Part shown: positions 1-9,407 of the stretch, one piece after another
Position numbering within the stretch: the first letter of the stretch is position 1
Layout of the letters: each line of letters opens with the position of its first letter
From: an uncultured Polaribacter sp.
GTDB lineage: Bacteria; Bacteroidota; Bacteroidia; Flavobacteriales; Flavobacteriaceae
Direction: 5' to 3'
Length of the DNA: 64,000 bases
NCBI RefSeq assembly: GCF_947501385.1
Contig: NZ_CANMVP010000001.1
Span: 186,001-250,000 of the forward strand
Made by a program: the position numbers and the translations under genes
Notes under the pieces: generated by a model
What the model saw: the letters and a program-made list of their open reading frames with translations, nothing else
The model's database searches: none
Told to the model about the DNA's origin: nothing

Positions 1-189
1 AACAATACAAACAAAATTCTATACATAACTATTAGATTACTAAAAAATAGATTTTAATTTACTTTGTACCTAATTATTTTGGTTACACGATACTACTTTT
101 ATATTTTTAGCACTATTTACTGTTTTCTAAGTTGGGATAAATACTCTTTTCCATAGCTATAAAAATCAATTTAGAAAAAGCTAAAATAC

Positions 190-1320
190 TTATTTTTTAC
201 AATAATAATTATTAGTATACATATTTGGAAGATCGCTATGAAAAAGCGTCATCTCATCATTATAAAAACGCATAAAGTCTTTATGTTGAGGGTAGCTAGG
301 TAAGGGTACCCAATATCTATTTTTTTTAAGATTTCGCCATGTTAACCAGTAAGATATTTCTTTTGCAATAGAATCATTTTTTAAAGGATTAAGAATGCAT
401 GTCGTAATCCAATTGTTAATTTTTGAATTTTGAAGTCCTTGTCCAACGCCCGCCTCAGAAATAGCTGCTATTTTTCCATTTTTTTTCGCAAAATTTACTA
501 CTGCCTTGCTATTTTCTAAAATTGACTTGCTTACATCTTCCCCACCCCAATACAGATCAAAACTTATTATATCTACCCATTCATTCCCTGGGTATTTACC
601 ATCGTTTAAGCCTCCTTTTTTTATAGGATTGGTTGGATTATATACATAAAGTAGATTATGTACATTACACTCATCTCGTAAATAGCGAATGGTAAATTCC
701 CAAACTTCTCGAAAGGTTTTATTCGAGATACTGCTGTCTGACCACCAAAAATGTCCATTGGTGTGTTCATGAAACGGACGGAATAGTATTGGCACTTTTA
801 TTCCTTTAACTTCCAAAGAATTGAAATAGGTGGCAATTTCATCTAATTTTGCTTTCCATTTATTATGATAAGGCTTACCCTCTAGAATATTTTGCATAGC
901 ATCCCCTCGCTTATCACCATAATAACCATCTGTAACAGGGTTCTGAATATGCCAACTGTATGTAATAATACCGCCTTGCCTAAAGATTTTCTTAACCTGT
1001 TCTTTTTGATAAGACATCCCATCAACCAAATCAAAACCGTATAGCGCAGGAAAATCTCCTACTGATATGTTTACATCCGAGCTCCAATTAATTGTATCCT
1101 TGTTTCTCCACCCAATACCCATTCCTACTGTATTATGATGTCCAAAAATTAGTTTGTTCTTTGCCAAACTTTTTAAATTATGGTACAAGTTTTTTGTTTC
1201 AGCAGTAGCATTCTTATCAATTTGAGCTAAAATACTATTTATAGAAAAAAATAAAAAAACAGCTAGAACCTTAAAGTTACCAAATATTTTTTTATGTTTA
1301 AAAAACGTATGCGCTATCAT
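190..1320 (-). CDS. GH26 endo-beta-1,4-mannanase, secreted
   Basis: Glycoside hydrolase family 26 enzyme, expected to cut internal beta-1,4-mannosidic bonds with a retaining mechanism. A signal peptide spans about residues 1-33 and ends SILAQ, with no lipobox, so it should be exported. The family signature RPFHEHTNGHFWW is at 181-193, giving Glu185 as acid/base. ISEAG near 287 gives Glu289 as nucleophile. The HHN near 61 and SWH near 122 also fit the family. At 376 aa it is a single-domain enzyme without a carbohydrate-binding module. It is the last gene at the left end of the mannan-type locus and may start the breakdown of the backbone. GH26 also contains beta-1,3-xylanases and lichenases, but the company of GH2 mannosidase and GH130 favours mannan. 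Confidence 0.9.
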   Translation of the reverse strand: MIAHTFFKHKKIFGNFKVLAVFLFFSINSILAQIDKNATAETKNLYHNLKSLAKNKLIFGHHNTVGMGIGWRNKDTINWSSDVNISVGDFPALYGFDLVDGMSYQKEQVKKIFRQGGIITYSWHIQNPVTDGYYGDKRGDAMQNILEGKPYHNKWKAKLDEIATYFNSLEVKGIKVPILFRPFHEHTNGHFWWSDSSISNKTFREVWEFTIRYLRDECNVHNLLYVYNPTNPIKKGGLNDGKYPGNEWVDIISFDLYWGGEDVSKSILENSKAVVNFAKKNGKIAAISEAGVGQGLQNSKINNWITTCILNPLKNDSIAKEISYWLTWRNLKKNRYWVPLPSYPQHKDFMRFYNDEMTLFHSDLPNMYTNNYYCKK

Positions 1321-1430
1321 CTTAAATTTTTAATAAATCTATATTTTACTTAATTTTTTAATATGTTATTAGAAATACTTGAACTTTAATTGCTTATTAT
1401 TTATCCATTTAAACTTTAAAATGACTGTTA

Positions 1431-1529
1431 TTACAATACAAAATAGATGATTGACATAACGCTAAAGAGGATTAAAACACCTAACATAATAGCCAAAATC
1501 GAGTATTTTAATCCTTTCTTACTTGTCAT
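1431..1529 (-). CDS. Candidate 32-residue single-span membrane protein
   Basis: Small reading frame between the HTCS gene and the GH26 gene, on the same strand. It starts with ATG at 1529 and ends with TAA at 1431. The peptide has a short basic head (MTSKKGLKYS) followed by about 20 hydrophobic residues (ILAIMLGVLILFSVMSIIYF) and ends in VL. This looks like one transmembrane helix with the N-terminus inside. I do not recognise a family. The basic-head plus helix pattern is better formed than random AT-rich frames usually give, but the length is so small that chance is possible. The stretch also holds an inverted repeat (1468-1477 / 1506-1515) that lies inside this frame. Confidence 0.4.
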   Translation of the reverse strand: MTSKKGLKYSILAIMLGVLILFSVMSIIYFVL

Positions 1530-1720
1530 ACTCTCAAAAGTAAATTGAAATATCAAAAAAAAGTACAACAATTTTCCAAGGTGTTACAATAAATCACTCA
1601 TCCATAAGAAATAATACTAGTTAAAATGTTAATACTAAATGTATTGTGGGTAATTCTTCTTAAAATTAGACTTTAATTGTCTATATACAATTCATAAAAA
1701 CAGTTTCAGGCATCTTTTAT

Positions 1721-4700
1721 TTAAATATTACTGGAAAAAATACCTGAATCTACATTTTCGTTCTTTCTAAAATCAGATGGCGTTAAATTAAATTCATTTT
1801 TAAAACATTTTGAAAAATACCACATAGTACTAAACCCTACTGAGTAACAAACCTCAGATACATTAAGATTAGTATTTTTGAGTAAGAGAGCTGCGTGTTT
1901 TAAACGAATGCTTCGAATAAATTCACCAACTGATTTTCCTGTTAATGCCTTTAATTTATCATGAAGCTTTGTTCTTCCCATACCCATATTTACACAAAAC
2001 ATCTCAACATTTAATTTTGAATTATCTATATTATCTTCTACAAAATTAATAGCCTTGGCAAGAAATTCTTCATCAATACTATTGGTTACCAAAGTTCGTG
2101 GATCAGGTTCGAATGAGTTAGAATAAAGTTTGCGCAATTTATTTCTGACTTCTAGTAGTTTTCGTATTCTTACTTCGAGTATGGATAAATTAAAAGGCTT
2201 AGAAATATATGCGTCTGCACCCGTTTCGAGTCCTTCGATTAAGCTATTTTCATTTGATTTTGCAGTTAATAGAATTATAGGGATATGACTTGTTTTTAAT
2301 TTTGTTTTTAAATATCTGCAAAGTTCAAAACCACTCATTTCTGGCATCATAACATCAGAAATTATTAAATCGAGGTTTGTCTCGTAAGCTATTTCTATAG
2401 CTTGCTTTCCATTTTCTGCTTCATAAATTATATATTTATCAATAAATTCATTCTTTAAGAATAACCTTATTTCAAGACTATCATCAACAATGAGTAATGA
2501 TGGTTTTTCTAGTCTTTCTTTAGCAGAAATAGGTTTATCAATCATCTCAACTTTATTTTTATTGTAAAGTCTTATATGGTTTGTTTTTATAATAGATTTA
2601 AAGTCCGCATTTAATTTAACAGCCTGATGTGCATTATCGATTGGCAAAGAAATTAAAAAACAAGTTTTATGATTAGGCTTACTTGTTACTGAAATTTTTC
2701 CTCCGTGCATATTTACTAAACTTTTGGCAAAATCAAGTCCAATTCCTGAACCTTGTTGATAAAATAATCTCGAATGGAGATTAGTAACTTGATGAAAACG
2801 TTCGAATACTTTTTCTAATTCTTCTGGTGGTATTCCTTTACCATTATCACATACTTTAATTAACAAACCCTGTGTTCTATCGGTTTCAACTGTTAGCACT
2901 ATTTCTCCAGTATTACCAATAGATTTAAATGAGTTGGATAAAAGATTATAAATAACTTTTTCAATATGTTGAGGATCTAAATAAGCTATTATTTCTTCTT
3001 GTGGTACTACAAGCTTAAATTGAATATTCCGTTCTTCTGCAATATCTATAAAGTAAGAATAAATATTTTTAATAAAATTTACCATATCCAACTTTTGTTT
3101 TTTCAAGACTAATTTTCCAGATTCTAATTTTCTAAAATCCATTAATTCATTAATCAATTTTAAAAGTCTAGAAGCATTATTATGAATATCGGTATACAAA
3201 TTACTACGTTTTGATTCTGAAAGTGCTGTTGAGGATTTAAGAAGTTTCTCAACAGGTGCTAAAATTAATGTTAACGGTGTCCTAAACTCATGAGAAATAT
3301 TAGTAAAGAAATTTAGTTTCATCTTGTTCAATTCTTCTATTCGTTGGCGTTCTACACGTTCCATTTTTACTCTATTTTTTTCTTCTTCTCGCTTTACAAC
3401 TAAAATTAAGAATAAGAAAATCAGACCAGCCACAATAGTGAAATATATAAAGTAGGCCAGAAGCGTTCTGTAATAAGGCGGGGCTATTGTTATCTGCAAT
3501 TCTTTTACTTTTTCGCTCCAAATACCATCACTATTTGATGCTTTTACCCGAAATACATAATCTCCTTCTTTTAAATTTGAATAGTTTACATATCTAAATT
3601 TTGATCCTGTATAATTCCAGTGTCCTTCTTCATCATATCCATCTAAACGATAAGCATATTTATTCTTTCCTTGTTTAATGAAATTTAAAGCGGAAAATTG
3701 TATTTGAAAATTATTTTCGGAATATGGGAGTGTAATGCTATCTATATTCGGTATGGTTTCCTGAATGTTCGCATTTTTAGATTTCTCTACATCTATATTA
3801 AATATTTTAAAATCGGTAATTATAACTGGAGGAATAACTTTATCTAACTTTATCTTATCAGGTTCAAAATAAACAACCCCATTAGAGCCATAAAATACCA
3901 GTCCATTATTCTTTTTTAGCTTCAATGCCGATGTATAACCTGTATGCAAACCATCTTCTTTAGTAAAGACGTTCGTTTCTCTGGATTTGTGATTATACCG
4001 AATTATACCTCTTGGTGTGGCTAGCCATAATAATCCATTACTGTCATATATAGAACTATTTACCTGTTGGTTAGCTATATTACTGTCTAAATTAATTCTT
4101 TCGAATTTTTGCGATTCATAATTATATTTATTCAAGCCACTATTGGTTGAAACCCATAAAGAATTATCATTACCAAAAAAAATATCTTTTATATGATCGT
4201 CATTAAGACTTGACTTATCATTTAATACTGTTTTAAATCTTTTTATATGAACCCCATTGTTCCTTGTCTCAACAAGATTTACTCCCTCTCCATTTGTTCC
4301 TATCCAAATCTGGCCTAGATGATCTTCTTCTATAGCTACAATAATATTTTCACTAAGACTAGTAGTATCATTTGGAATATTACCAAAGTGTGTAAACTTT
4401 TCTGTATTTGGGTCGTACCTATCTAGACCACCATCATTTATACCGCCCCAAGAACCAATCCAAATAATACCTTTACGATCCTCAAAAATCTTATACACGT
4501 AATTATTTGATATAGAATTTGAATTATGTTCATTTTTTGAAAACTGTTTTACTAATTTCCCGTCCTTATTATAAATCTGTATTCCTAAATTATCAGATGC
4601 TAACCAATAATTACCATTAGAATCTTGAATAATATCTTTTATGTTTTTTGCATCTGTCCAATTCAAATTTTCAAATTCCCCTTGAAAATTAATTTTATGT

Positions 4701-5986
4701 GGTACTTGGTTAAGGTTATATTTTAATAATCCACTATTTCTTGTCGCTACAATTAGATTGCCATTATCGTCTTCAATTATAGATCTTATATCACTAACCT
4801 CACTAGGAAAACCTTTTGAATCTTTAAGTTTAACAAAGGGTTTTGTCGTTGGATTGTATTTGCAAATACCGTTATTCTCGGTCAATAACCAAATAACTCC
4901 AGAACGATCCTCAAAAACTTTTTTAACAAAATTGCTGGAAATTGAATTATTATTATCCAAATTATTCTTTATTCGATAAAACTTATCTTCTCCAGATTGA
5001 TATTTTGGAAGGTAAACAATACCGTCTCCTAATGTACAAACCCATAAATTACCTTTAGAATCCACTAAACTGGAAATGATTGTTTTCGTGGAACTTAAAT
5101 GCTCTAGATTTCTTATATTATATTTTTTTACATTTACATCTTCTGAATCTGAATTTTGTGAAGTAAAGCTAAATTCAAGAAGTCCTCCTGTATAAGTACT
5201 TATAAGAAGAGAATTGTTTCTTCCAGCAGAAATATCCATTAAAGTTTTATTCTGAATACCTTCTAACAAACTAAAATAATATTTTTTTATTTCTTTGGTT
5301 CTAGCATTTTTCTGAATTAAAATTAATTTAAAATCAGTAGCAACCCAAATGTTATTAAAATTGTCTTGATATATTGATCTAACAGCAAAATTTTCATCTT
5401 CAAACAAATTAAAAGGAATATGTTTAAACTTAATTATTTCCTCAGATTTATTATTGCTGTCAATTTTATCTAAACCCACATTGGTACCAATCCAAATATC
5501 TCCTTCTTTGTCTTCAAAAATATCTTTTATGTTATTGTTAGAAATTGAAACTGAATTCTTTGGATTGGACTTAAATACATTAAAATTTGCTGTTTTTTTA
5601 TCAAACCGTGCTAAACCCTTATCCGTACCAATCCATAAATTACCATTAGAATCTTCTAACAGTGCTTGTACACGATTACTTGGTATCGATCTTGGGTTGC
5701 TGGGATTAAACTTAAAAACCTTAAAAGAATACCCATCATATCTATTAAGTCCATTATCAGTTCCAAACCAAAGAAAACCATTTTTATCTTGAATAACTGA
5801 AAATAATTTATCACTAGAGAGTCCATCATTAATAGTAAGCCTTTTAAATTTAACTGGATATTTGTTAGAAGCAAATGATAAAATTGAATTGAATGCAATT
5901 AATAAAACGGCTACAATCTTAAGGTATTGCTTTATTCTGCAGTATATTAAGGTGTATAAATAAAACATAACTAGTTTAGTTGGCAT
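1721..5986 (-). CDS. Hybrid two-component system sensor/regulator (HTCS)
   Basis: One-protein sensor, kinase and transcription factor of the type that controls Bacteroidota glycan loci. In order: signal/anchor segment (about 1-45); two periplasmic beta-propellers built from Reg_prop repeats such as LWFGTDNGLNRYDG and LWIGTDKGLARFD (about 50-720); Y_Y_Y domain (about 755-830, ending APPYY); transmembrane helix (about 838-862); HisKA with NISHEFRTPL, His899; HATPase with DNGKGIP and GSGIGLDFAK; receiver domain from about 1161 with phosphoacceptor Asp1211 in SDVMMPEMSG; AraC-type HTH (about 1311-1410). The length of 1421 aa is normal for the family. A second ATG seven codons in (5968) is a possible start. 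It probably senses an oligosaccharide in the periplasm and activates the neighbouring SusCD operon and secreted-enzyme genes. Confidence 0.95.
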   Translation of the reverse strand: MPTKLVMFYLYTLIYCRIKQYLKIVAVLLIAFNSILSFASNKYPVKFKRLTINDGLSSDKLFSVIQDKNGFLWFGTDNGLNRYDGYSFKVFKFNPSNPRSIPSNRVQALLEDSNGNLWIGTDKGLARFDKKTANFNVFKSNPKNSVSISNNNIKDIFEDKEGDIWIGTNVGLDKIDSNNKSEEIIKFKHIPFNLFEDENFAVRSIYQDNFNNIWVATDFKLILIQKNARTKEIKKYYFSLLEGIQNKTLMDISAGRNNSLLISTYTGGLLEFSFTSQNSDSEDVNVKKYNIRNLEHLSSTKTIISSLVDSKGNLWVCTLGDGIVYLPKYQSGEDKFYRIKNNLDNNNSISSNFVKKVFEDRSGVIWLLTENNGICKYNPTTKPFVKLKDSKGFPSEVSDIRSIIEDDNGNLIVATRNSGLLKYNLNQVPHKINFQGEFENLNWTDAKNIKDIIQDSNGNYWLASDNLGIQIYNKDGKLVKQFSKNEHNSNSISNNYVYKIFEDRKGIIWIGSWGGINDGGLDRYDPNTEKFTHFGNIPNDTTSLSENIIVAIEEDHLGQIWIGTNGEGVNLVETRNNGVHIKRFKTVLNDKSSLNDDHIKDIFFGNDNSLWVSTNSGLNKYNYESQKFERINLDSNIANQQVNSSIYDSNGLLWLATPRGIIRYNHKSRETNVFTKEDGLHTGYTSALKLKKNNGLVFYGSNGVVYFEPDKIKLDKVIPPVIITDFKIFNIDVEKSKNANIQETIPNIDSITLPYSENNFQIQFSALNFIKQGKNKYAYRLDGYDEEGHWNYTGSKFRYVNYSNLKEGDYVFRVKASNSDGIWSEKVKELQITIAPPYYRTLLAYFIYFTIVAGLIFLFLILVVKREEEKNRVKMERVERQRIEELNKMKLNFFTNISHEFRTPLTLILAPVEKLLKSSTALSESKRSNLYTDIHNNASRLLKLINELMDFRKLESGKLVLKKQKLDMVNFIKNIYSYFIDIAEERNIQFKLVVPQEEIIAYLDPQHIEKVIYNLLSNSFKSIGNTGEIVLTVETDRTQGLLIKVCDNGKGIPPEELEKVFERFHQVTNLHSRLFYQQGSGIGLDFAKSLVNMHGGKISVTSKPNHKTCFLISLPIDNAHQAVKLNADFKSIIKTNHIRLYNKNKVEMIDKPISAKERLEKPSLLIVDDSLEIRLFLKNEFIDKYIIYEAENGKQAIEIAYETNLDLIISDVMMPEMSGFELCRYLKTKLKTSHIPIILLTAKSNENSLIEGLETGADAYISKPFNLSILEVRIRKLLEVRNKLRKLYSNSFEPDPRTLVTNSIDEEFLAKAINFVEDNIDNSKLNVEMFCVNMGMGRTKLHDKLKALTGKSVGEFIRSIRLKHAALLLKNTNLNVSEVCYSVGFSTMWYFSKCFKNEFNLTPSDFRKNENVDSGIFSSNI

Positions 5987-6092
5987 TCATGTAATTTTTT
6001 TAAATCTTAATAATTATTCCTTTGGAAATTAGAGACTATATTAAATACCTGATATAGTATAAGTTTTATGTTTTAAATAGAACAAAAAGAAT

Positions 6093-6108
6093 ACCAATTT
6101 AAATTGGT
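6093..6108 (-). terminator. Palindrome followed by T-rich tract, possible terminator
   Basis: Perfect 16-nt palindrome ACCAATTTAAATTGGT between the symporter stop and the HTCS start. Read on the minus strand it is followed by ATTCTTTTTG, as expected for an intrinsic terminator of the GH130-sulfatase-symporter operon. The stem is AT-rich and therefore weak. It could instead be a binding site near the HTCS promoter. Confidence 0.4.
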
Positions 6109-6134
6109 TTGTTAATAGTATTTTTTCTTCTTAA

Positions 6135-7736
6135 TTATAAAAAACATACAAATACAACCACGCTAAATAAGATCAATAGCATAGACCAAAATCTATAATT
6201 TTTCCAGATCGATTCTTTACGAAGCTCCAAAGTTTCTTTATAAAAGAGTTCTCTAGTCCATATAAGATGTTCTATTTTAGTATAGTTTGGCTTCTCAGTA
6301 AGTAAACTTGCTACAACCATTACAATAATACTCCATAGAAAATAAAATGGAACTGTCATTAAAAAATGCATATTACCAAAAATGGAAACACCTGTTAATA
6401 ATTTAATTAAAAGGTTCACAACTCCAAATAAAGCACCTCCTATTAACCCTATAAAGGCACCTTTAGCATTGGCTCTTTTCCAAAAAACACCTAAAATAAA
6501 CACAGCAACAATTGGTGGTGCCATAATGGATAGCATTTCTTGATAGTACTTTAATAACGAATCAAAGCTTTCTCCAATTTTAGGAGACCACCACACAGCA
6601 ATTATAAGGACAATAACTGAAACAATACGACCTACCCAAACTTGGTTTTGAGAAGAAGTTTCAGGCTTCATTTTTAAATAGAAATCCATAGTAAATAATG
6701 TAGCAACTGAGTTTAGCAATCCACTAAGTGTAGATGTCAAGGCTGCTATTATTGCGGCAAGTAAAAATCCTACTAATGCATTTGGAAGTAATTCTATTAC
6801 CATATTTGGATACACCATATCTGGACGACCTAAATTTGGAAATACTTTTTGGGACATAACGCCAGGTATAATGATGATAAACAATATCAAAACCGTTAGA
6901 AAGCCAACTAACAAAACGCCTTTTCTTGCTTCATCAATCGATTTTCCTGTTAATGCACGTTGTACCAATTGCTGATTATTACCCCAAAAGAAAAAGCCTA
7001 GAATTGGTATTCCTAGAAAAATAGCAGGCCAAGGAACCGATACATCATTGGTAGGCCTCCACAATTTCATCATAAAATCTTCACTCGATAAAAGTTCTTT
7101 CACATATGTTGCACCCCCAGATACAGAAATATAATAGGTAACAACAAACGAACCTACAAGTAGAATTACACCTTGCATTAAATCTACTTTAATAGCAGCC
7201 GATAGACCTCCTGGTATTGTATAGACTGCAACAACTACCGCAAATATAGAAGCTAAAACCAATAGAGATGCATCTGGAAAAACCAGTTTCATTACAAGTG
7301 CCGCTGCATATAGTGCTCCAGCAGCATCTAGAAATATATTTACTATAATGGTAATAGCAGAAAAATAATAACGAGAATGCACACTAAAACGCTTTTCTAA
7401 AAACTCTGGAATGGTATAAATTTTTGCTTTTATATAGAATGGAAGAAAAAACCATGCAAAAAAAACCATAACAATTACCGAGACAATATCATAATTAAAA
7501 ACAGCTATACCTGTGCTATACGCATCGCCTGCTTTACCAATAAGGGTAGAACTGGATATACTTGCCGCAAACATTGAGAAACCAATAACAAACCAACCAC
7601 TTCCTCTATCTGCAAGGAAATAAGACTGAGCATCCTTACTCTTTCTACCATAGTAGATACCTAAAAAAACTATAAATAAAAAATAGATGATGATTATAAC
7701 CACATCTACAGTTTCAATGTTTATTTGTGAAAACAT
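6135..7736 (-). CDS. Sodium:solute symporter (SSS/SglT type)
   Basis: Inner-membrane Na+-coupled transporter of the solute:sodium symporter family, 533 aa, about 13-14 hydrophobic helices. The N-terminal part has the SSS pattern (a YYGRKSKDAQSYFLADR loop, then FSMFAASISSSTLIG), and TIPGGLSAAIKVDLMQG in the middle matches the family. It is the last gene of a tight operon: only three bases separate its start from the stop of the sulfatase upstream, and a GH130 enzyme comes before that. The likely cargo is a mannose-containing mono- or disaccharide released in the periplasm, delivered to the cytoplasmic GH130 enzyme. The cargo is inferred from the neighbours only. Confidence 0.88.
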   Translation of the reverse strand: MFSQINIETVDVVIIIIYFLFIVFLGIYYGRKSKDAQSYFLADRGSGWFVIGFSMFAASISSSTLIGKAGDAYSTGIAVFNYDIVSVIVMVFFAWFFLPFYIKAKIYTIPEFLEKRFSVHSRYYFSAITIIVNIFLDAAGALYAAALVMKLVFPDASLLVLASIFAVVVAVYTIPGGLSAAIKVDLMQGVILLVGSFVVTYYISVSGGATYVKELLSSEDFMMKLWRPTNDVSVPWPAIFLGIPILGFFFWGNNQQLVQRALTGKSIDEARKGVLLVGFLTVLILFIIIIPGVMSQKVFPNLGRPDMVYPNMVIELLPNALVGFLLAAIIAALTSTLSGLLNSVATLFTMDFYLKMKPETSSQNQVWVGRIVSVIVLIIAVWWSPKIGESFDSLLKYYQEMLSIMAPPIVAVFILGVFWKRANAKGAFIGLIGGALFGVVNLLIKLLTGVSIFGNMHFLMTVPFYFLWSIIVMVVASLLTEKPNYTKIEHLIWTRELFYKETLELRKESIWKNYRFWSMLLILFSVVVFVCFL

Positions 7737-7739
7737 AAG

Positions 7740-9311
7740 CTATTCTCTTTGAATATTTCTTTTTATTTTTTGATCGGTCATTTTCCTCATAGAATCTAAA
7801 CTCAAATTATCCTTGTAATAAACCTGCTTCTCCCTCAGCGTTTTCTTTAGCGATTTAAGTATTTTAGAATAATCAGCATCATCAATTAGATTATTCAATT
7901 CATTGGGATCATTTTGCAAATCGTACAATTCCCATTCATCTATAGTATGATAGAAATGAATTAATTTATATCTATCGGTTCTAATACCATAATGTGGCTG
8001 TACGTGATGCCAGATTGGCCATTCGTAGTAATGTGAATAAATAGCATCGTGCCCTTTTGCATCATCTTCTTTAAAAATAGTAGGCTTCATACTTATTCCC
8101 TGCATATCCTCGGGAACATCAATACCAGCCAAATCTAGCAATGTGGGAGCAAAATCAACATTCATATAAAGGTTGTCGTTTTTACTTTTAGGTTTAATTT
8201 TTTCGGGATATGAGATAATAAAAGGCATCCGAGACGAATGTTCATACATAAATCGCTTGTCAAACCATCCGTGATCACCTAAAAAGAATCCTTGATCGGA
8301 TGTATATATTATAATTGTATTATCATATAGCCCCTGCTCTTTAAGTTTTTCAACCATCTTTCCTATAGCTTTATCAACTCCGGCAACACATCTTAGGTAG
8401 TCTTTAATATAAACTTGATACTTCCATTTTTTTAATGCTTGACCAGTTAATGTATCAGATGGTGAGACATATTCTCCTGAGGTACCACGGGCAAACCACT
8501 TTTTTTGTTCATTTGGTGTTAAGTGAGTCGGAGGTTTCATTTTTAGATCTCTTCTACTAAGGTGGTTCTCAATAGTCATCCATGTATCGGCCGCAGCCTT
8601 TCTGCCTTTATAGGTATCATTAAAAGTTGGAGGTTCTGGAATAGTAATATCATTATATAAATTTTCAAATTCTGGTGCTGGATCCCACGGGCGATGAGGT
8701 GCCTTAAACTGGTAACATAGCATAAAAGGTTTTGCCTTATCTCTTTTTTGAGTCAACCAGTCGATGGCATCTTCTGCAATTTGAGAGGTTACATGTTGTT
8801 GAGCTTTCTTTTTTTTAGATCCATTGATTAAAAACTCTGCATCATAATAAGTTCCTTGTTGGCCATGGTTGACTAAGAATTGTGAATAATCGAAACCTGT
8901 TGGTACAGTACCAAGATGCCATTTGCCTATAAGTGCCGTTTGATACCCAGCCTGTTGAAACAATTTAGGAAACGTTTGCTGACTTCCGTCGAAATCACCT
9001 CCATCTACGTTCTTATAAAATCCATTCAAATGACTATACTTACCTGTTAAAATAGCGGCACGACTTGGACCGCAAATTGCATTGGTACAAATAACATTAT
9101 TAAAGAGCATTCCTGTATTGGCTAATTTATCAATATTAGGCGTTTTAGCATAGTCAGCAAAAAAGCCATTATAACAACCAATCGCCTCCGAAGCATGATC
9201 GTCACTCATAATAAATACTATATTAGGTCTTTCTGTAATTTTTTTTTCAATTTGTCCTTTACAGTCAAAGAGAATAAGAATCAGGATAACAAATGGAAAT
9301 ACATTACGCAT
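7740..9311 (-). CDS. Family S1 sulfatase
   Basis: Formylglycine-dependent sulfatase (alkaline-phosphatase fold) that removes sulfate esters from glycans. The N-terminus has a hydrophobic export segment ending FDC at residue 17. An Asp before the Cys is unusual for a lipobox, so lipidation is uncertain. Metal-binding SDDH lies near 36-39. The modification motif is CGPSR with Cys80 in the canonical CxPSR form, followed by AAILTGKYSH. GKWHLG (about 132) and the SDQGFFLGDHGWFDK segment complete the active site. It sits between GH130 and the symporter in one operon, so it may act on small sulfated products just before uptake. The exact S1 subfamily and sulfate position cannot be read from the sequence. 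Confidence 0.92.
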   Translation of the reverse strand: MRNVFPFVILILILFDCKGQIEKKITERPNIVFIMSDDHASEAIGCYNGFFADYAKTPNIDKLANTGMLFNNVICTNAICGPSRAAILTGKYSHLNGFYKNVDGGDFDGSQQTFPKLFQQAGYQTALIGKWHLGTVPTGFDYSQFLVNHGQQGTYYDAEFLINGSKKKKAQQHVTSQIAEDAIDWLTQKRDKAKPFMLCYQFKAPHRPWDPAPEFENLYNDITIPEPPTFNDTYKGRKAAADTWMTIENHLSRRDLKMKPPTHLTPNEQKKWFARGTSGEYVSPSDTLTGQALKKWKYQVYIKDYLRCVAGVDKAIGKMVEKLKEQGLYDNTIIIYTSDQGFFLGDHGWFDKRFMYEHSSRMPFIISYPEKIKPKSKNDNLYMNVDFAPTLLDLAGIDVPEDMQGISMKPTIFKEDDAKGHDAIYSHYYEWPIWHHVQPHYGIRTDRYKLIHFYHTIDEWELYDLQNDPNELNNLIDDADYSKILKSLKKTLREKQVYYKDNLSLDSMRKMTDQKIKRNIQRE

Positions 9312-9407
9312 AATAAATTTTTAATATTTATATTTTGGAAGAAGGCTTATAAAAAATGTAATTTACAAACTTCTGAGTTTTTAATGCTGAATGGCTGGTC
9401 ATAGACT

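Noticed and set aside
1468..1515. Inverted repeat AGGATTAAAA / TTTTAATCCT as a terminator of the HTCS gene
   Set aside because: The loop is 28 bases long, no T-run follows in the right place, and it falls inside the candidate small protein frame.
5454..5792. 112-codon open frame on the plus strand inside the HTCS gene
   Set aside because: It mirrors the Reg_prop repeats of the real gene. Repeated composition explains its length.
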